This document shows positions 44,945-54,840 of a stretch of DNA of 64,000 bases, piece after piece. The stretch lies in assembly GCF_002295115.1 (NCBI RefSeq), contig NZ_NSFV01000018.1, positions 62,001-126,000 on the forward strand, read 5' to 3'. This DNA is from Mesorhizobium sp. WSM4311. GTDB taxonomy: Bacteria; Pseudomonadota; Alphaproteobacteria; Rhizobiales; Rhizobiaceae. The position numbers and the translations under genes were made by a program. The notes beneath the pieces are model-generated. The model had not been told where the DNA came from. It worked only from the letters and a program-made list of their open reading frames with translations, and made no database searches. How positions within the stretch are numbered: the stretch's first letter is position 1; every line of letters starts with the position of its first letter.

Positions 44945-46432
44945 ATGAACCTTCCTCCCAATGCGCTGTGGATCGACCAGGACGACTATGATGTTCGCGG
45001 CTTTTCGCACGGACTCTACATCGACGGCAGATGGCGACCATCTTCCGACGGCCGGGTCATCGACGTCGTCGATCCTGCGTCGGGATCCGTCATTGCAGCG
45101 GTTCCCGACGCGACGCTCGAGGATGCCTTGGCAGCCGTCGATGCGGCGGCCATGGCGGCGACGGCATGGCGGGGGACAGCGCCACGCAAGCGCTCGGAAA
45201 TCCTCAGGCGCTGTTTCGAACTCATGGTCGAGCGATCGGAAACGCTCGCCATGCTGATCTCGCTGGAGAACGGCAAGGCTCTGCGCGACGCGCGCGGCGA
45301 GGTTGCGTACGCCGCCGAGTTCTTCCGCTGGAACGCGGAAGAAGCGGTTCGCATCACCGGCGAGTTCGGCACCGCGCCGTCCGGCACCAACCGCATCGTG
45401 GTCGACTATGAGCCGATCGGCATCTGCGTGCTGATCACGCCCTGGAATTTTCCGGCCGCGATGGCGACACGAAAAATCGCGCCGGCATTGGCGGCCGGTT
45501 GCACGGTGATCCTGAAGCCGGCCAGCGAGACGCCGCTGACGGCCTATGCGCTGGCCGCGCTCTACAGCGAGGCCGGCGTTCCGGCCGGCGTCGTCAACGT
45601 GCTCACCACGACCAGTCCCGGTCCGCTGACCTCGGCCATGCTGGCCGATGCGCGCGTCAGGAAGCTCTCTTTCACCGGCTCGACAGGCGTCGGACGAACC
45701 TTGCTTGGTGAAGCCGCCAAGCATGTGGTCTCCTGCTCGATGGAACTCGGCGGCAATGCACCATTCGTCGTTTTCGACGATGCCGACCTCGATGCCGCGC
45801 TCGACGGCGCCATGATCGCGAAGATGCGCAATGCCGGCGAGGCCTGTACAGCCGCCAACCGCATCTATGTTCAGTCGGGCATCCATGACGCGTTCGCCGA
45901 CGGCCTTCGCAAACGCATGGCAGCTCTCAAGGTCGGACCAGGCATGAGTGCGGATACCGAGTGCGGGCCGATGATCACCAGAAAGGCGGTCGACAAGATC
46001 GACCGCCTAGTCAAGGACGCCGTGGGCCGGGGAGCCAAGGTGCTTTGCGGCGGCTCTATCCCGGAAGAGGAAGGCTTCTTTTATCCGCCGACGGTCCTGT
46101 CGCAGGTTCCGTCCGATGCCGACATGGCGCATGAGGAGATCTTCGGGCCGGTAGCGCCCATCACGCGATTCGAGACCGAGGCCGAAGCCATCATGCACGC
46201 CAACAACACGGAATACGGCCTTGCCGCCTATATCTATACGCGCGATGTCGGCCGAGGATTGCGGGTGGCATCGCGGATCGAAGCCGGCATGATCGGCCTC
46301 AATCGGGGGCTGATGTCGGATCCCGCGGCCCCCTTCGGCGGCGTCAAGCAGAGCGGCCTGGGTCGCGAGGGCGGCCAGCACCACGGCATCGCCGAGTTCA
46401 TGGAGGCGAAGTATATCGCCGTTACCTTCTGA
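44945..46432 (+). CDS. NAD(P)-dependent aldehyde dehydrogenase (succinate-semialdehyde dehydrogenase-like)
   Basis: 495 residues. Key motifs: the NAD-binding WNFPAAMATRKIAPALAAG, FTGSTGVGR, the general base Glu in MELGGNAPFVVF and the catalytic Cys in NAGEACTAANRIY. Overall layout and the C-terminal PFGGVKQSGLGREGG fit the GabD/SSADH branch. It probably oxidises the aldehyde formed by the dehydrogenase encoded 16 bp upstream. Confidence 0.93.
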   Translation: MNLPPNALWIDQDDYDVRGFSHGLYIDGRWRPSSDGRVIDVVDPASGSVIAAVPDATLEDALAAVDAAAMAATAWRGTAPRKRSEILRRCFELMVERSETLAMLISLENGKALRDARGEVAYAAEFFRWNAEEAVRITGEFGTAPSGTNRIVVDYEPIGICVLITPWNFPAAMATRKIAPALAAGCTVILKPASETPLTAYALAALYSEAGVPAGVVNVLTTTSPGPLTSAMLADARVRKLSFTGSTGVGRTLLGEAAKHVVSCSMELGGNAPFVVFDDADLDAALDGAMIAKMRNAGEACTAANRIYVQSGIHDAFADGLRKRMAALKVGPGMSADTECGPMITRKAVDKIDRLVKDAVGRGAKVLCGGSIPEEEGFFYPPTVLSQVPSDADMAHEEIFGPVAPITRFETEAEAIMHANNTEYGLAAYIYTRDVGRGLRVASRIEAGMIGLNRGLMSDPAAPFGGVKQSGLGREGGQHHGIAEFMEAKYIAVTF

Positions 46433-46442
46433 TCGGGCAGCC

Positions 46443-47267
46443 ATGCAGAAAGACCCCTTCCGCACCCGCGACCACGTTGCCGACTTTGATGACATCGTGG
46501 CCGATATCGTGGCGCGCAGCGCCACGACCCGGGCGACGCTGCCCATGGTGGCTGATGTCGCCTATGGCAACGGCGAGGCCGAGAGGCTCGACCTGTTCTT
46601 TCCGCCGGGCGAGCGTCAGAATCTTCCCGTTCATATTTTCATCCACGGCGGCTACTGGCGCATGTTTTCAAGGGGTGACTATTCCTATGTGGCGAACACA
46701 GTCACCCAAGCCGGTGCGATCGCGGTCATCGTCGATTATGCGCTGATGCCCGAGTTTAGGATGGCGGCGATCGTGGAGCAGGTCCGGCGCGCCAAACAAT
46801 GGGTGCTGGACAACATCGTCGACCATGGCGGCGATCCAGGCCGGATCAGCGTCAGCGGCCATTCGGCTGGCGCGCACCTGGCCACATTCCTATTTGAAAA
46901 GGCGCCAATGCCGTCACGCATCCACGCAGCGCTGCTGCTGGGTGGCCTCTACGACCTGAAGCCCCTGCAGAAATCCTTCCTCGAGCCGTTGATCGGCATC
47001 ACCGACGAGGAGGCAGCTGCCTTCACGCCAATGACGCGGCAGCATGACCCGAAGACGGCAGTGACCATTCTCGTCGGGGACCAGGAAACGCCCCCTTTTC
47101 ACCAGCAGGCGGCCGACTTCGGAACGCTCCTGCGCGCGCAGGGGCACGGTGTCCGCGACCTTTGCCTGAATGACCGGAACCATATGACGAGCGTACGGGA
47201 TCTGGGCATCATCGGTACGCAAGCTGGCGATTGCCTGATGCAGACGATTGAAACGACCCTCTTCTAG
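46443..47267 (+). CDS. Alpha/beta hydrolase (esterase / arylformamidase-like)
   Basis: 274 residues. The oxyanion-hole motif is IHGGYWRMFS, the nucleophile Ser lies in VSGHSAGAHLA, and the acid and His are probably in LVGDQETPPF and NDRNHMT. This pattern matches the kynurenine-formamidase/esterase group. It lies 10 bp after the aldehyde dehydrogenase gene and is likely part of the same operon. The substrate is unknown. Confidence 0.88.
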   Translation: MQKDPFRTRDHVADFDDIVADIVARSATTRATLPMVADVAYGNGEAERLDLFFPPGERQNLPVHIFIHGGYWRMFSRGDYSYVANTVTQAGAIAVIVDYALMPEFRMAAIVEQVRRAKQWVLDNIVDHGGDPGRISVSGHSAGAHLATFLFEKAPMPSRIHAALLLGGLYDLKPLQKSFLEPLIGITDEEAAAFTPMTRQHDPKTAVTILVGDQETPPFHQQAADFGTLLRAQGHGVRDLCLNDRNHMTSVRDLGIIGTQAGDCLMQTIETTLF

Positions 47268-47480
47268 AGGCAATGCCGAGCCGACCCGAATGAGGAGGTC
47301 GCAGTGTGATGTGCACCGCTCGGTGGGCAGTTGCGCAACCTCGGGACTTGGCCCTATTGCGCGACCAGGCGACTCGCCTAGCGAAACAGCTTTGCTCTCA
47401 TTGGCCATTCAGCGGATTCGATTTGCTTGGTGATCCCTCACCCTTAGGGCAAACTCCCTGCCGGGGCTGCAGGAGGTGAA

Positions 47481-47921
47481 ATGAGAGCACGCGCAGCAAC
47501 GCTCGGGGATCTCGAGGATGTGTTTCATGGCCTGTCCAAGCGGATGTCGGAGGAGTACGCGGCGGCCGGCAAGGACAGCAAGATCGCCTACGACAATCTG
47601 ATGATGAATCTGAAGGAAGGCCGGGCGCACGCGCTGGTGGAGGGCGAGAAGGCCGTGGCAATCATCGCCTGGCATGAGAACAGCGACGCCGCCGATACGC
47701 TGTTTGCCGCGCAGGAGGACTTTTTCCGCGCCTCGACCGTGCGCTTCTGCAAGCGACATATCAGGCACATCCAGGCGCTCGCCGGCAACCTTCCCATCCA
47801 TTCGCGCAGCTGGCTGCAGGGGCCTGACGTCGCCCGATGGTTCGGCATTATCGGCTATGCCGAGCGCGGTCAGGAGAACGGCGCCAACCTGTTTGAGCTG
47901 CCGCCGGCCCGCGCCAGCTAA
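47481..47921 (+). CDS. Small GNAT-like protein of unknown function
   Basis: 146 residues. The opening MRARAATLGDLEDVFHGLS looks like a GNAT N-terminus, but no clear acetyl-CoA loop is seen, so activity is doubtful. A perfect AGGAGGTGA Shine-Dalgarno lies directly upstream of the ATG, implying strong translation. It stands alone, 213 bp after the esterase gene. Confidence 0.72.
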   Translation: MRARAATLGDLEDVFHGLSKRMSEEYAAAGKDSKIAYDNLMMNLKEGRAHALVEGEKAVAIIAWHENSDAADTLFAAQEDFFRASTVRFCKRHIRHIQALAGNLPIHSRSWLQGPDVARWFGIIGYAERGQENGANLFELPPARAS

Positions 47922-48175
47922 GGAACCCCGGCTGGTGGCATGTGTTCCTCCTTGCCGCAAACGCCGAGCATACCGCGCCATCGCCCGCGCAAATTCGTCG
48001 ATGCGGGGTCCCCCCTTCGGTTCCAAGCGGTTTAACTCGGTGGCCTTGCGAATTGCACTCTCGGCCGCCTTGGACTGCCTCAGCAAGCGGCTTGCACGGG
48101 GCGACGATTGGCGGGATGTTACTGGGGGCAACCGGGGCCAAACCGGCAGGCCGAGATCGATGTGGCTGCTGGAAA

Positions 48176-48664
48176 ATGTCGCGAGCCTGCTTCGCCTTTC
48201 TTACCTTTGTTGTCTTGCTGGCGCCGGTAGAGGCAAGCGAGCGCATGTCTCATCTGCTTGACCCCTCCAACCTGCCGATCTCCTATCTTCGCGAATCGGA
48301 TCTTGTGACGGCATACACGACTGCAATGGCGCGCTTCCGTCTGCAGTTCTCAGGACGTGCCGGCGAAACCAATCTTGCGGTCTCTCTCGAACCATTGTTT
48401 TTGCGGGCGGAATTCCGTGCGCGGACCTGGCGCTCGGCGGACGGCAGCTTGTTGCAAGGCTTCGCCGGCAAGGGCGGCTTCCGATTGACTATCGGTAACT
48501 GCCTGGCGCGTATCTGCGCTGCCAGCGAATGCAGCGATGCCGGTTGGCCGGTCTACGCCTGCAGCGACGGACGCAAGCGCAAGATGTCCGTCACGGATTT
48601 TGTGACGGCAAGCTTCGATGGCGTGCCCTATCGTCGATTGAGCGCCTCCCCTTCACAGGAATGA
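48176..48664 (+). CDS. Putative secreted protein of unknown function
   Basis: 162 residues from the ATG at 48176, where a signal peptide begins (MSRACFAFLTFVVLLAPVEA). The mature part has four Cys near the end (GNCLARICAASECSDAGWPVYAC), possibly two disulfides, fitting a periplasmic location. I do not recognise the family. The frame is open upstream to 47942, but that part has poor coding character. Confidence 0.62.
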   Translation: MSRACFAFLTFVVLLAPVEASERMSHLLDPSNLPISYLRESDLVTAYTTAMARFRLQFSGRAGETNLAVSLEPLFLRAEFRARTWRSADGSLLQGFAGKGGFRLTIGNCLARICAASECSDAGWPVYACSDGRKRKMSVTDFVTASFDGVPYRRLSASPSQE

Positions 48665-49046
48665 GGGCGCGAGGTGCCCACCATCCTACCGAGGCAGGCG
48701 TTCAGCAAGGGCGGTGTTCCTTTCCCGCACCGCGAACGCCTTCCCAGTCGACAATTGCCCGCCTCACGCAGCGCTGCGACTCCCCGCCGCAGTCGCGCAG
48801 GACGTTGCGGCGCTGAAATTGACGCGCGGCATCATCTTTTTCCCGCGAACATGGTCCAAATAGAATAGGATGGTGGGGCGCCATCCAAACGCGGACACGT
48901 GTTGCATTCGACCCAGGCGGCCGGAAAATCGGTGACAAGCGCCGCCGGAACGTGTTGAAGGTGACGGTCGACACAGAGAGGGACGTGCGATCGGGTTGCA
49001 CTCGGCAAGTGTTGATGGTTTGTTGCCGGTCTGCGGAGAACGAGTG
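48665..49046. other. 382-bp intergenic region, nothing recognised
   Basis: No frame with recognisable motifs and no clear hairpin or repeat. It may hold the promoter of the small membrane protein at 49047. Confidence 0.4.
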
Positions 49047-49388
49047 ATGCGAGAATCGATCGGTCAAGACGAATATGGGTCGGCGAACCCTTTCGATCCG
49101 GACGACCTGCCCAATCTGAATGCGATCGGACCAGGGATCGGCAACAATGATTTCGAGAAATACGCGGTCGCCGTGATCATCGTGTTCGGCGCCCTGATCA
49201 TCGGCGGGCTGATGGCCGCGTCGTTGACCTTCGGCCATCGCAACGGGTTCCTCTTCGCGCTCGGCGGCGCCACCTCGGCATGGATCTCCGGAAACGCGCT
49301 TCTGCTTGACCGGCCGCGCATCTACGCGCTGTTCGTCGGCATCGCCGCCCTGATGCTGATCGCATCGACCATCACGCTGGTTACCTGA
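49047..49388 (+). CDS. Small membrane protein with three predicted helices
   Basis: 113 residues. A polar N-terminus (MRESIGQDEYGSANPFDPDD) is followed by three hydrophobic helices (AVAVIIVFGALIIGGLMAAS, then LFALGGATSAWISGNALLL and IYALFVGIAALMLIASTITL). GCGGAGAACG precedes the ATG at 49047. It converges with the gamma-glutamyltransferase gene. The function is unknown. Confidence 0.65.
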   Translation: MRESIGQDEYGSANPFDPDDLPNLNAIGPGIGNNDFEKYAVAVIIVFGALIIGGLMAASLTFGHRNGFLFALGGATSAWISGNALLLDRPRIYALFVGIAALMLIASTITLVT

Positions 49389-49433
49389 CGGTCCTTGCCG
49401 GGCCGCGACCCTGTCCAAGCACCCACCCCGGCA

Positions 49434-51173
49434 TCAATATCCGAGCGCCTCGCCAGAGGCCGCGCGGCTGTCGATGGCGCCATTGTAGCGCGCGCCGCCG
49501 CCCTTCCCGATCTCCGCCAGGCTCTTGCCACCAACGAGAATGCCGGCCGCCTGCCCCCAGGTCTGGTCACTCAGATCGAGGTGGTAGCCCATGCCGGCCA
49601 GCAGTCTTTTGGTGTCCGGCGACAGGCCGAACGGCTCGACATAGACTTTATCGGGCAGCCATTGATGGTGGATACGCGGCGCGTCGATCGCCTCCTGGAT
49701 GTTCATGCCGTGGTCGATGACGTTGACGATCGCTTCCAGCGTGATGGTGATGATGCGCGAGCCGCCGGGGCTGCCGATGACCATGAACGGCTTGCCGTCC
49801 TTGGCCACGATGGTCGGGCTCATCGATGACAGCGGCGTCTTCTTCGGCTGAATGGCATTGGCCTCGCCCTGGACCAACCCATAGAGGTTGGGCACGCCCG
49901 GCTTCTGGGTGAAATCGTCCATCTCGTTGTTGAGCAAGATGCCGGTGCCGCCCGCGACGACGCCGGCCCCGAAGGAGCCGTTCAGCGTGTAGGTGACGGC
50001 TACCGCGTTGCCGTCCTTGTCGATGATGGAATAGTGTGTCGTCTCCTTCGACTCGCCAAAACCCTTCGGCATCAGGTCCTGCGACACGCCGGCCCGGAAT
50101 GGGTCGATCTTGTCGCGGATGTCCTTGGCGTAGCTCTTGTCCAGCAATTTCGAGACCGGATTGTCGACGAAATCAGGATCGCCGAGCGCGGAGTTGCGGT
50201 CGACATAGGCATGGCGCATCGCCTCGACCATGACATGCACGGTCTCGGCCGAGCCGGCGCCGAGATAGGACAATGGGTAGCCTTCCAGCACGTTGAGGAT
50301 TTCGCAGATGATGACGCCACCGGAGCTTGGCGGCGGCGAGGAAGTGATCTCATAGCCGCGATAGGAGCAGGTGACCGGTTTCAGTTCACGCACCGCATAT
50401 TGCTCGAAGTCCTGTTTGGCCAGGATGCCGCCCCTGGCGCCGCTCGCCTTGACGATGGCGTCAGCGATGGCGCCCTTGTAGAAGGCGTCGAGGCCTTTCT
50501 CGGATATCGCCGAGAGCGAGCCAGCAAGATCCGGTTGGGTGAGCCGCTCGCCAACGCCATAGGGCTTGCCATCGGGTTTCAGGAAGGCGGCCGCCGCCGC
50601 CGGGTCCTTCGCCAACCTTTCAGCGTTGCCGGCGAACGAGGCGGCATCGCCCTGATTGAGGATGAAACCGTCCCTGGCATAGGCGATCGCCGGCGCCATC
50701 AGCTCTTGTCTTGACAGTGTGCCATATTTTTCGCGCGCTATTTCGAAACCGGCCACCGAGCCCGGCACGCCGACGGCGAGATAACCGTCGAGGCTGGCGC
50801 CCTTCACCGGGTTGCCATCCTTGTCGAGATACATGGTCTTGGACGCGGCCAGCGGCGCGCGCTCGCGAAAATCGAGGAAGGTCGATTTGCCATCGGCGAA
50901 ACGGATGGTCATAAAGCCGCCGCCGCCAATGTTGCCGGCATTGGGGTAGACGACGGCCAGCGCATAGCCGACAGCGACCGCCGCATCGACGGCATTGCCG
51001 CCCTTCTTCAAGACCTCGACGCCGATTTCCGACGCCAGATGCTGGGCCGTCACCACCATGCCGTGCTCGCCCTTGGCAGGTGCCGGCGACGCGGCAAAGG
51101 CGCTCGTCAATGGCGCCAGCGCGAAGGTGATGGAAAGACTGGCGGCGATCAGTGTCCGACGGGTGAGGTGCAT
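49434..51173 (-). CDS. ggt: Gamma-glutamyltransferase / glutathione hydrolase
   Basis: 579 residues with a signal peptide (MHLTRRTLIAASLSITFALAP). The autoprocessing and catalytic Thr is the first of TTHYSIIDKDGNAVAVTYTLN; other conserved blocks are NIGGGGFM, LNNEMDDF, PLSSMSPTI and GSPGGSRII. The precursor is cut into large and small subunits in the periplasm and cleaves glutathione or transfers its glutamyl group. Very close to the E. coli type. AGGAGA lies upstream of the ATG at 51173. Confidence 0.97.
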   Translation of the reverse strand: MHLTRRTLIAASLSITFALAPLTSAFAASPAPAKGEHGMVVTAQHLASEIGVEVLKKGGNAVDAAVAVGYALAVVYPNAGNIGGGGFMTIRFADGKSTFLDFRERAPLAASKTMYLDKDGNPVKGASLDGYLAVGVPGSVAGFEIAREKYGTLSRQELMAPAIAYARDGFILNQGDAASFAGNAERLAKDPAAAAAFLKPDGKPYGVGERLTQPDLAGSLSAISEKGLDAFYKGAIADAIVKASGARGGILAKQDFEQYAVRELKPVTCSYRGYEITSSPPPSSGGVIICEILNVLEGYPLSYLGAGSAETVHVMVEAMRHAYVDRNSALGDPDFVDNPVSKLLDKSYAKDIRDKIDPFRAGVSQDLMPKGFGESKETTHYSIIDKDGNAVAVTYTLNGSFGAGVVAGGTGILLNNEMDDFTQKPGVPNLYGLVQGEANAIQPKKTPLSSMSPTIVAKDGKPFMVIGSPGGSRIITITLEAIVNVIDHGMNIQEAIDAPRIHHQWLPDKVYVEPFGLSPDTKRLLAGMGYHLDLSDQTWGQAAGILVGGKSLAEIGKGGGARYNGAIDSRAASGEALGY

Positions 51174-51272
51174 GGCGGGTTCTCCTGGCGGGGAAGCCTA
51201 GAAGAGCCCGTCGCAGTGGCCGAGTCCACCACCAACGGTGGGCCAGGCGGATCAATTCATATGACAGGCGTG

Positions 51273-52565
51273 TCAGACAATTCCGCCCGAGCCGCCGACA
51301 ACAGCCGGGCGTTCGGCGGCGACCTTGGCGCGGTAGCCCGCCGCCCGGTAGGTGGCGACCGGATCGATGGCGCCCCCGGTTTTCAGCCGCGCCATGGCGA
51401 GGATCGGCTCGACATCGGTGCGGTAGGCCGCCTTCAGCGTCTGCGTCGCCATCAGCGCGTCATTGCCGTCCTGAAAACCTTCCAGCGCGTTGCGGTCGAC
51501 CAGCAGCGCCTGTGCATAGGCGCGCTGCACCTCGACCGCCGACAACATCAGGCTTTCGATCGGATCGGTGACGTTGTGGCTCTGGTCGAGCATGTGGGCG
51601 GGATCGAAACCCTCGGCGCCGGACAGTTCGGCATCGACCAGTTCGTTGAAGACCAGGAACAGCCGATAAGGATCGATCGAACCGGCGTCGAGATCGTCGT
51701 CGCCATATTTCGAATCGTTGAAATGGAAGCCGCCGAGTTTCTTGAACTGGATCAGCCGCGACACGATCATCTCGATGTTGACATTGGGCGCGTGGTGGCC
51801 GAGGTCGACCAGGCAGAAAGCCTTGTCGCCCAGTTCCTTGGCGATAAGGTAATTGGTGCCCCAGTCCTGCACGACCGTGGAATAGAAGGCCGGCTCGTAC
51901 ATCTTGTGTTCGGTGAACAGTTTCCAGTCGGCGGGCAGCCCGGCATAAATCTCCTTCATGGCGTCGAGGTAGCGCTCGAAGGCTTTGGCGAAATTGACCT
52001 GGCCCGGAAAATTCGAGCCGTCGCCGATCCACACCGTCAGTGCCTTGGAGCCGAGCGTCTTGCCGATCTCAATGCATTCGAGATTGTGCTCCACCGCCTG
52101 CCGGCGGGTGCCGGCGTCGGCGTGCGACAGCGAACCGAATTTGTAGGAGAGTTTCTGGTCCCTGGCGTCGGAGAATGTGTTGGAATTCATGGCATCGAAG
52201 CCGAGGCCGAAGCGCGAGGCCGCCTGCTTCAGCCGGTTCGGGTCAGCCTTGTCCCATGGAATGTGCAACGAGACGGTCGGCGTCGCCTGCGTCAGCTGGC
52301 TGATGACGGCACAATCCTCGATCTTGTCGAAGATATCGCGCGGCTCGCCGGCGCCGGGAAAGCGGGCAAAGCGCGTGCCGCCGGTGCCGACGCCCCAGGA
52401 GGGGATGGCAACCGCAAATTTCTCGACCTTGTCGCGGATGGCGTCGATGGCGATGCCGCGGCGGTCGAGACGTTCGCCGAGCGAGGCGTAGTCGCGCTCG
52501 AGGTCGGGCTTGCGCGCGGTGTTATCTTTTTCGACGATTTCGGCGGGAATGATGGTTTCGGACAA
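51273..52565 (-). CDS. rhaI: L-rhamnose isomerase (rhizobial/Pseudomonas type)
   Basis: 430 residues. It interconverts L-rhamnose and L-rhamnulose. Conserved blocks of the xylose-isomerase-like barrel are seen: VSLHIPWDK, FGLGFDAMNSNTFSD, TEHKMYEPAFYSTV, CLVDLGHHAPNVNIE and GGFHFNDSKYGDDDLD, which supply metal ligands. The start is TTG at 52565, supported by a strong GGGAGGAA 7 nt upstream and by the absence of any nearby ATG. It follows rhaD on the same strand, with a small hairpin repeat between. Confidence 0.95.
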   Translation of the reverse strand: MSETIIPAEIVEKDNTARKPDLERDYASLGERLDRRGIAIDAIRDKVEKFAVAIPSWGVGTGGTRFARFPGAGEPRDIFDKIEDCAVISQLTQATPTVSLHIPWDKADPNRLKQAASRFGLGFDAMNSNTFSDARDQKLSYKFGSLSHADAGTRRQAVEHNLECIEIGKTLGSKALTVWIGDGSNFPGQVNFAKAFERYLDAMKEIYAGLPADWKLFTEHKMYEPAFYSTVVQDWGTNYLIAKELGDKAFCLVDLGHHAPNVNIEMIVSRLIQFKKLGGFHFNDSKYGDDDLDAGSIDPYRLFLVFNELVDAELSGAEGFDPAHMLDQSHNVTDPIESLMLSAVEVQRAYAQALLVDRNALEGFQDGNDALMATQTLKAAYRTDVEPILAMARLKTGGAIDPVATYRAAGYRAKVAAERPAVVGGSGGIV

Positions 52566-52600
52566 GTGCTGGTTCCTCCCAAGAATGTGTTCGGCTGGCG

Positions 52601-52652
52601 CCGCCCCTCATCCGCCCTACGGGCACCTTCTCCCCTTAGACGGGGAGAAGGG
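52601..52652. repeat. RIME-like rhizobial intergenic palindromic element
   Basis: The segment contains GCCCTACGGGC and the longer palindrome CCTTCTCCCC (52626-52635) / GGGGAGAAGG (52642-52651). This is the sequence style of the abundant intergenic mosaic repeats in rhizobia. It lies between rhaD and rhaI, where the hairpin may stabilise mRNA or lower rhaI expression. Confidence 0.7.
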
Positions 52653-52664
52653 AAACGCTCCAAA

Positions 52665-54767
52665 TCAGCGCGTAAAGCTCTGCGCGTTGCCGGCGTCGAC
52701 GTTGATGATGTTGCCGGTCGACTTGGCCGACATGTCGGAAGCGAAGAAATAGATCGCCTCGGCGATGTCTTCCGGGAAGACCGAGCGCTTCAGCATCGAG
52801 CGCGAGCGGTAATGCTCTTCAAGATCGTCCGTAGACATCTTGTAGGCGGCGGCGCGCTGTTCCTTCCACTCGCCCGTCCAGATCTTCGAGCCGCGCAGCA
52901 CGGCGTCCGGATTGACGACATTGACCCTGATCTGCGCTTCCGCGCCTTCCAGGGCGAGACACCGGGCGAGATGGATTTCGGCGGCCTTGGCCGTGCAATA
53001 GGCGGCAGCGTTGGGCGAGGCGGCAAGACCGTTCTTGGAGGCGACGAAGACGACATTGCCGCCGATCTTCTGCACCCGGAACAGTCGGAACGCTTCCCGC
53101 GAGACCAGGAAATAGCCGGTCGACAGGATGTCCATGTTCTTGTTCCACAGCGCCAGCGACGTCTCCTCGATCGGCGCCGAGGAGGCGAGACCCGCGTTGG
53201 AGACCAGAATGTCGATGCCGCCAAACTCGACCGCCGTCTCGGCAAAGCCCGAGACCACCTGGTCTTCCGCGGTCACGTTGATCACCACCGGGCGGATGAA
53301 ATCCTTGCCATAGGCCTTCGCCAGTTCCTCATTGGCGCTGGCCAGTGCAGCCTCATCGATATCGGCCAGCACCACGCAGGCGCCTTCGCGCAGCAGGCGG
53401 TTGGCGGTCGCCCGGCCAATGCCGCCGGCGCCACCGGTGACTAGCGCGATCTGGCCGGCGAGCGATTTCGGCTTCGGCATGCGCTGCAGCTTCAGATCTT
53501 CGAGCAGCCAGTATTCGATGTCGAAGGCTTCCTGGGCGGGCAGGCCGACATAGGATGAAACGGTCGAGGCACCGCGCATGACGTTGATGGCGTTGACGTA
53601 GAATTCGCCGGAAATTCGCGCCGTCGCCTTGTCGCCGGCGAAGGTGAACATGCCGACGCCGGGCATCAGATAGACCACGGCGTTGGGATCGCGGATGGCA
53701 GGCGAGTCGGGATGCTTGCAGCTGTCGTAATAGGCCTGGTAGCCGACGCGGTATTCGGCGATGTCGTCGGCTAGGCGCGCAATGACCGCATCGACATCGG
53801 GCTTCGCCGGATCGAACTCGATGACCAGCGGGCGGATCTTGGTGCGCAGGAAATGGTCCGGGCAAGAAGTGCCGAGTGCCGCCAGCGGGCGCAAATCCCT
53901 GGAGTTGACGAATTCGAGCACGGCGGCGGAATCGTCGAAATGGCCGAGCTTGTGGCTCTTTTCCGAGATCAGGCCGCGGATTTTCGGCATCAGTTTCGCC
54001 GCGATGGCGCGGCGGGTAGCGGCATCGAGCGACTTGACCACTTCGCCGCCGAAGATGGCGAGGCCCTCGGAGCGGCGTTCGAACCACTCGATCGCCTGGT
54101 TGATCACCGAAATCGTCGTCTCGTAGCATTCCTTGGGCGTGTCGCCCCAGGTGAACAGGCCGTGGCTTTCGAGGATGACGCCCTTGGCGGCGGGATGTTC
54201 GAGGCAGAATTTCTCCAGCCAAAGGCCGAGTTCGAAGCCCGGCCGCTTCCATGGCAGCCAGCCGATGGCGTCGCCGAAGATCTCCTTGGTCAGCGCTTCG
54301 GAATCCTTCGCCGCGGCAATGGCGATGATGGCATCGGGATGCATGTGGTCGACGAAAGGCTTCGGCACATAGGCGTGCAGCGGCGTGTCGATCGAGGCCG
54401 CGCGCGGATTGAGGTTGAAGGTGCAGTGGGGCAGATATCCCACCATCTCGTCCTCATGCTCGACGCCGCGATAAAGGCCTTTCAGCGCGCGCAATTTGTC
54501 CATGTAGAGGGTGGCAAAACCGTCGAGCTTGATCGAGGCGCTGTCGCCGCCCGAACCCTTGACCCACAGCACTTCGACGTTCTCGCCGCTGAGCGGATCC
54601 TTCTGCCATATCTTGGAGGAGGTGTTGCCGCCGCCATAGTTGGTGACGCGCTTGTCGGAACCCAGCGTGTTCGAGCGATAGACCAGAAGCTCGGGATCGC
54701 TCATCCCCTTGGCCTTCGCATCGTCCCACAAATTGGCAAGGCGCGAGCCGGAGCGCTTGTCGAGCAT
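52665..54767 (-). CDS. rhaD: Bifunctional rhamnulose-1-phosphate aldolase / lactaldehyde dehydrogenase
   Basis: 700 residues, a fusion. The N-terminal class II aldolase domain (1-420) has NYGGGNTSSK, VDHMHPDAIIAI and ESHGLFTWGD, supplying Zn ligands. The C-terminal short-chain dehydrogenase (about 430-700) has VTGGAGGIGRATANRL, NAGLASSAP and YCTAK (YxxxK). It cleaves rhamnulose-1-phosphate to dihydroxyacetone phosphate and lactaldehyde and oxidises the latter. GGGAGGA is upstream of the ATG at 54767. Divergent from rhaR. Confidence 0.96.
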   Translation of the reverse strand: MLDKRSGSRLANLWDDAKAKGMSDPELLVYRSNTLGSDKRVTNYGGGNTSSKIWQKDPLSGENVEVLWVKGSGGDSASIKLDGFATLYMDKLRALKGLYRGVEHEDEMVGYLPHCTFNLNPRAASIDTPLHAYVPKPFVDHMHPDAIIAIAAAKDSEALTKEIFGDAIGWLPWKRPGFELGLWLEKFCLEHPAAKGVILESHGLFTWGDTPKECYETTISVINQAIEWFERRSEGLAIFGGEVVKSLDAATRRAIAAKLMPKIRGLISEKSHKLGHFDDSAAVLEFVNSRDLRPLAALGTSCPDHFLRTKIRPLVIEFDPAKPDVDAVIARLADDIAEYRVGYQAYYDSCKHPDSPAIRDPNAVVYLMPGVGMFTFAGDKATARISGEFYVNAINVMRGASTVSSYVGLPAQEAFDIEYWLLEDLKLQRMPKPKSLAGQIALVTGGAGGIGRATANRLLREGACVVLADIDEAALASANEELAKAYGKDFIRPVVINVTAEDQVVSGFAETAVEFGGIDILVSNAGLASSAPIEETSLALWNKNMDILSTGYFLVSREAFRLFRVQKIGGNVVFVASKNGLAASPNAAAYCTAKAAEIHLARCLALEGAEAQIRVNVVNPDAVLRGSKIWTGEWKEQRAAAYKMSTDDLEEHYRSRSMLKRSVFPEDIAEAIYFFASDMSAKSTGNIINVDAGNAQSFTR

Positions 54768-54840
54768 AGGTTATCCTCCCTGGGACGCAAAAGCCGCAGC
54801 CCATTTTGCCGGGAATGTCTACGCAAGCGCCTCGCTTGTC

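Noticed and set aside
51039..53444. 801-codon open frame antisense to rhaI and rhaD
   Set aside because: It spans three well-supported genes on the other strand and is a codon-bias shadow.
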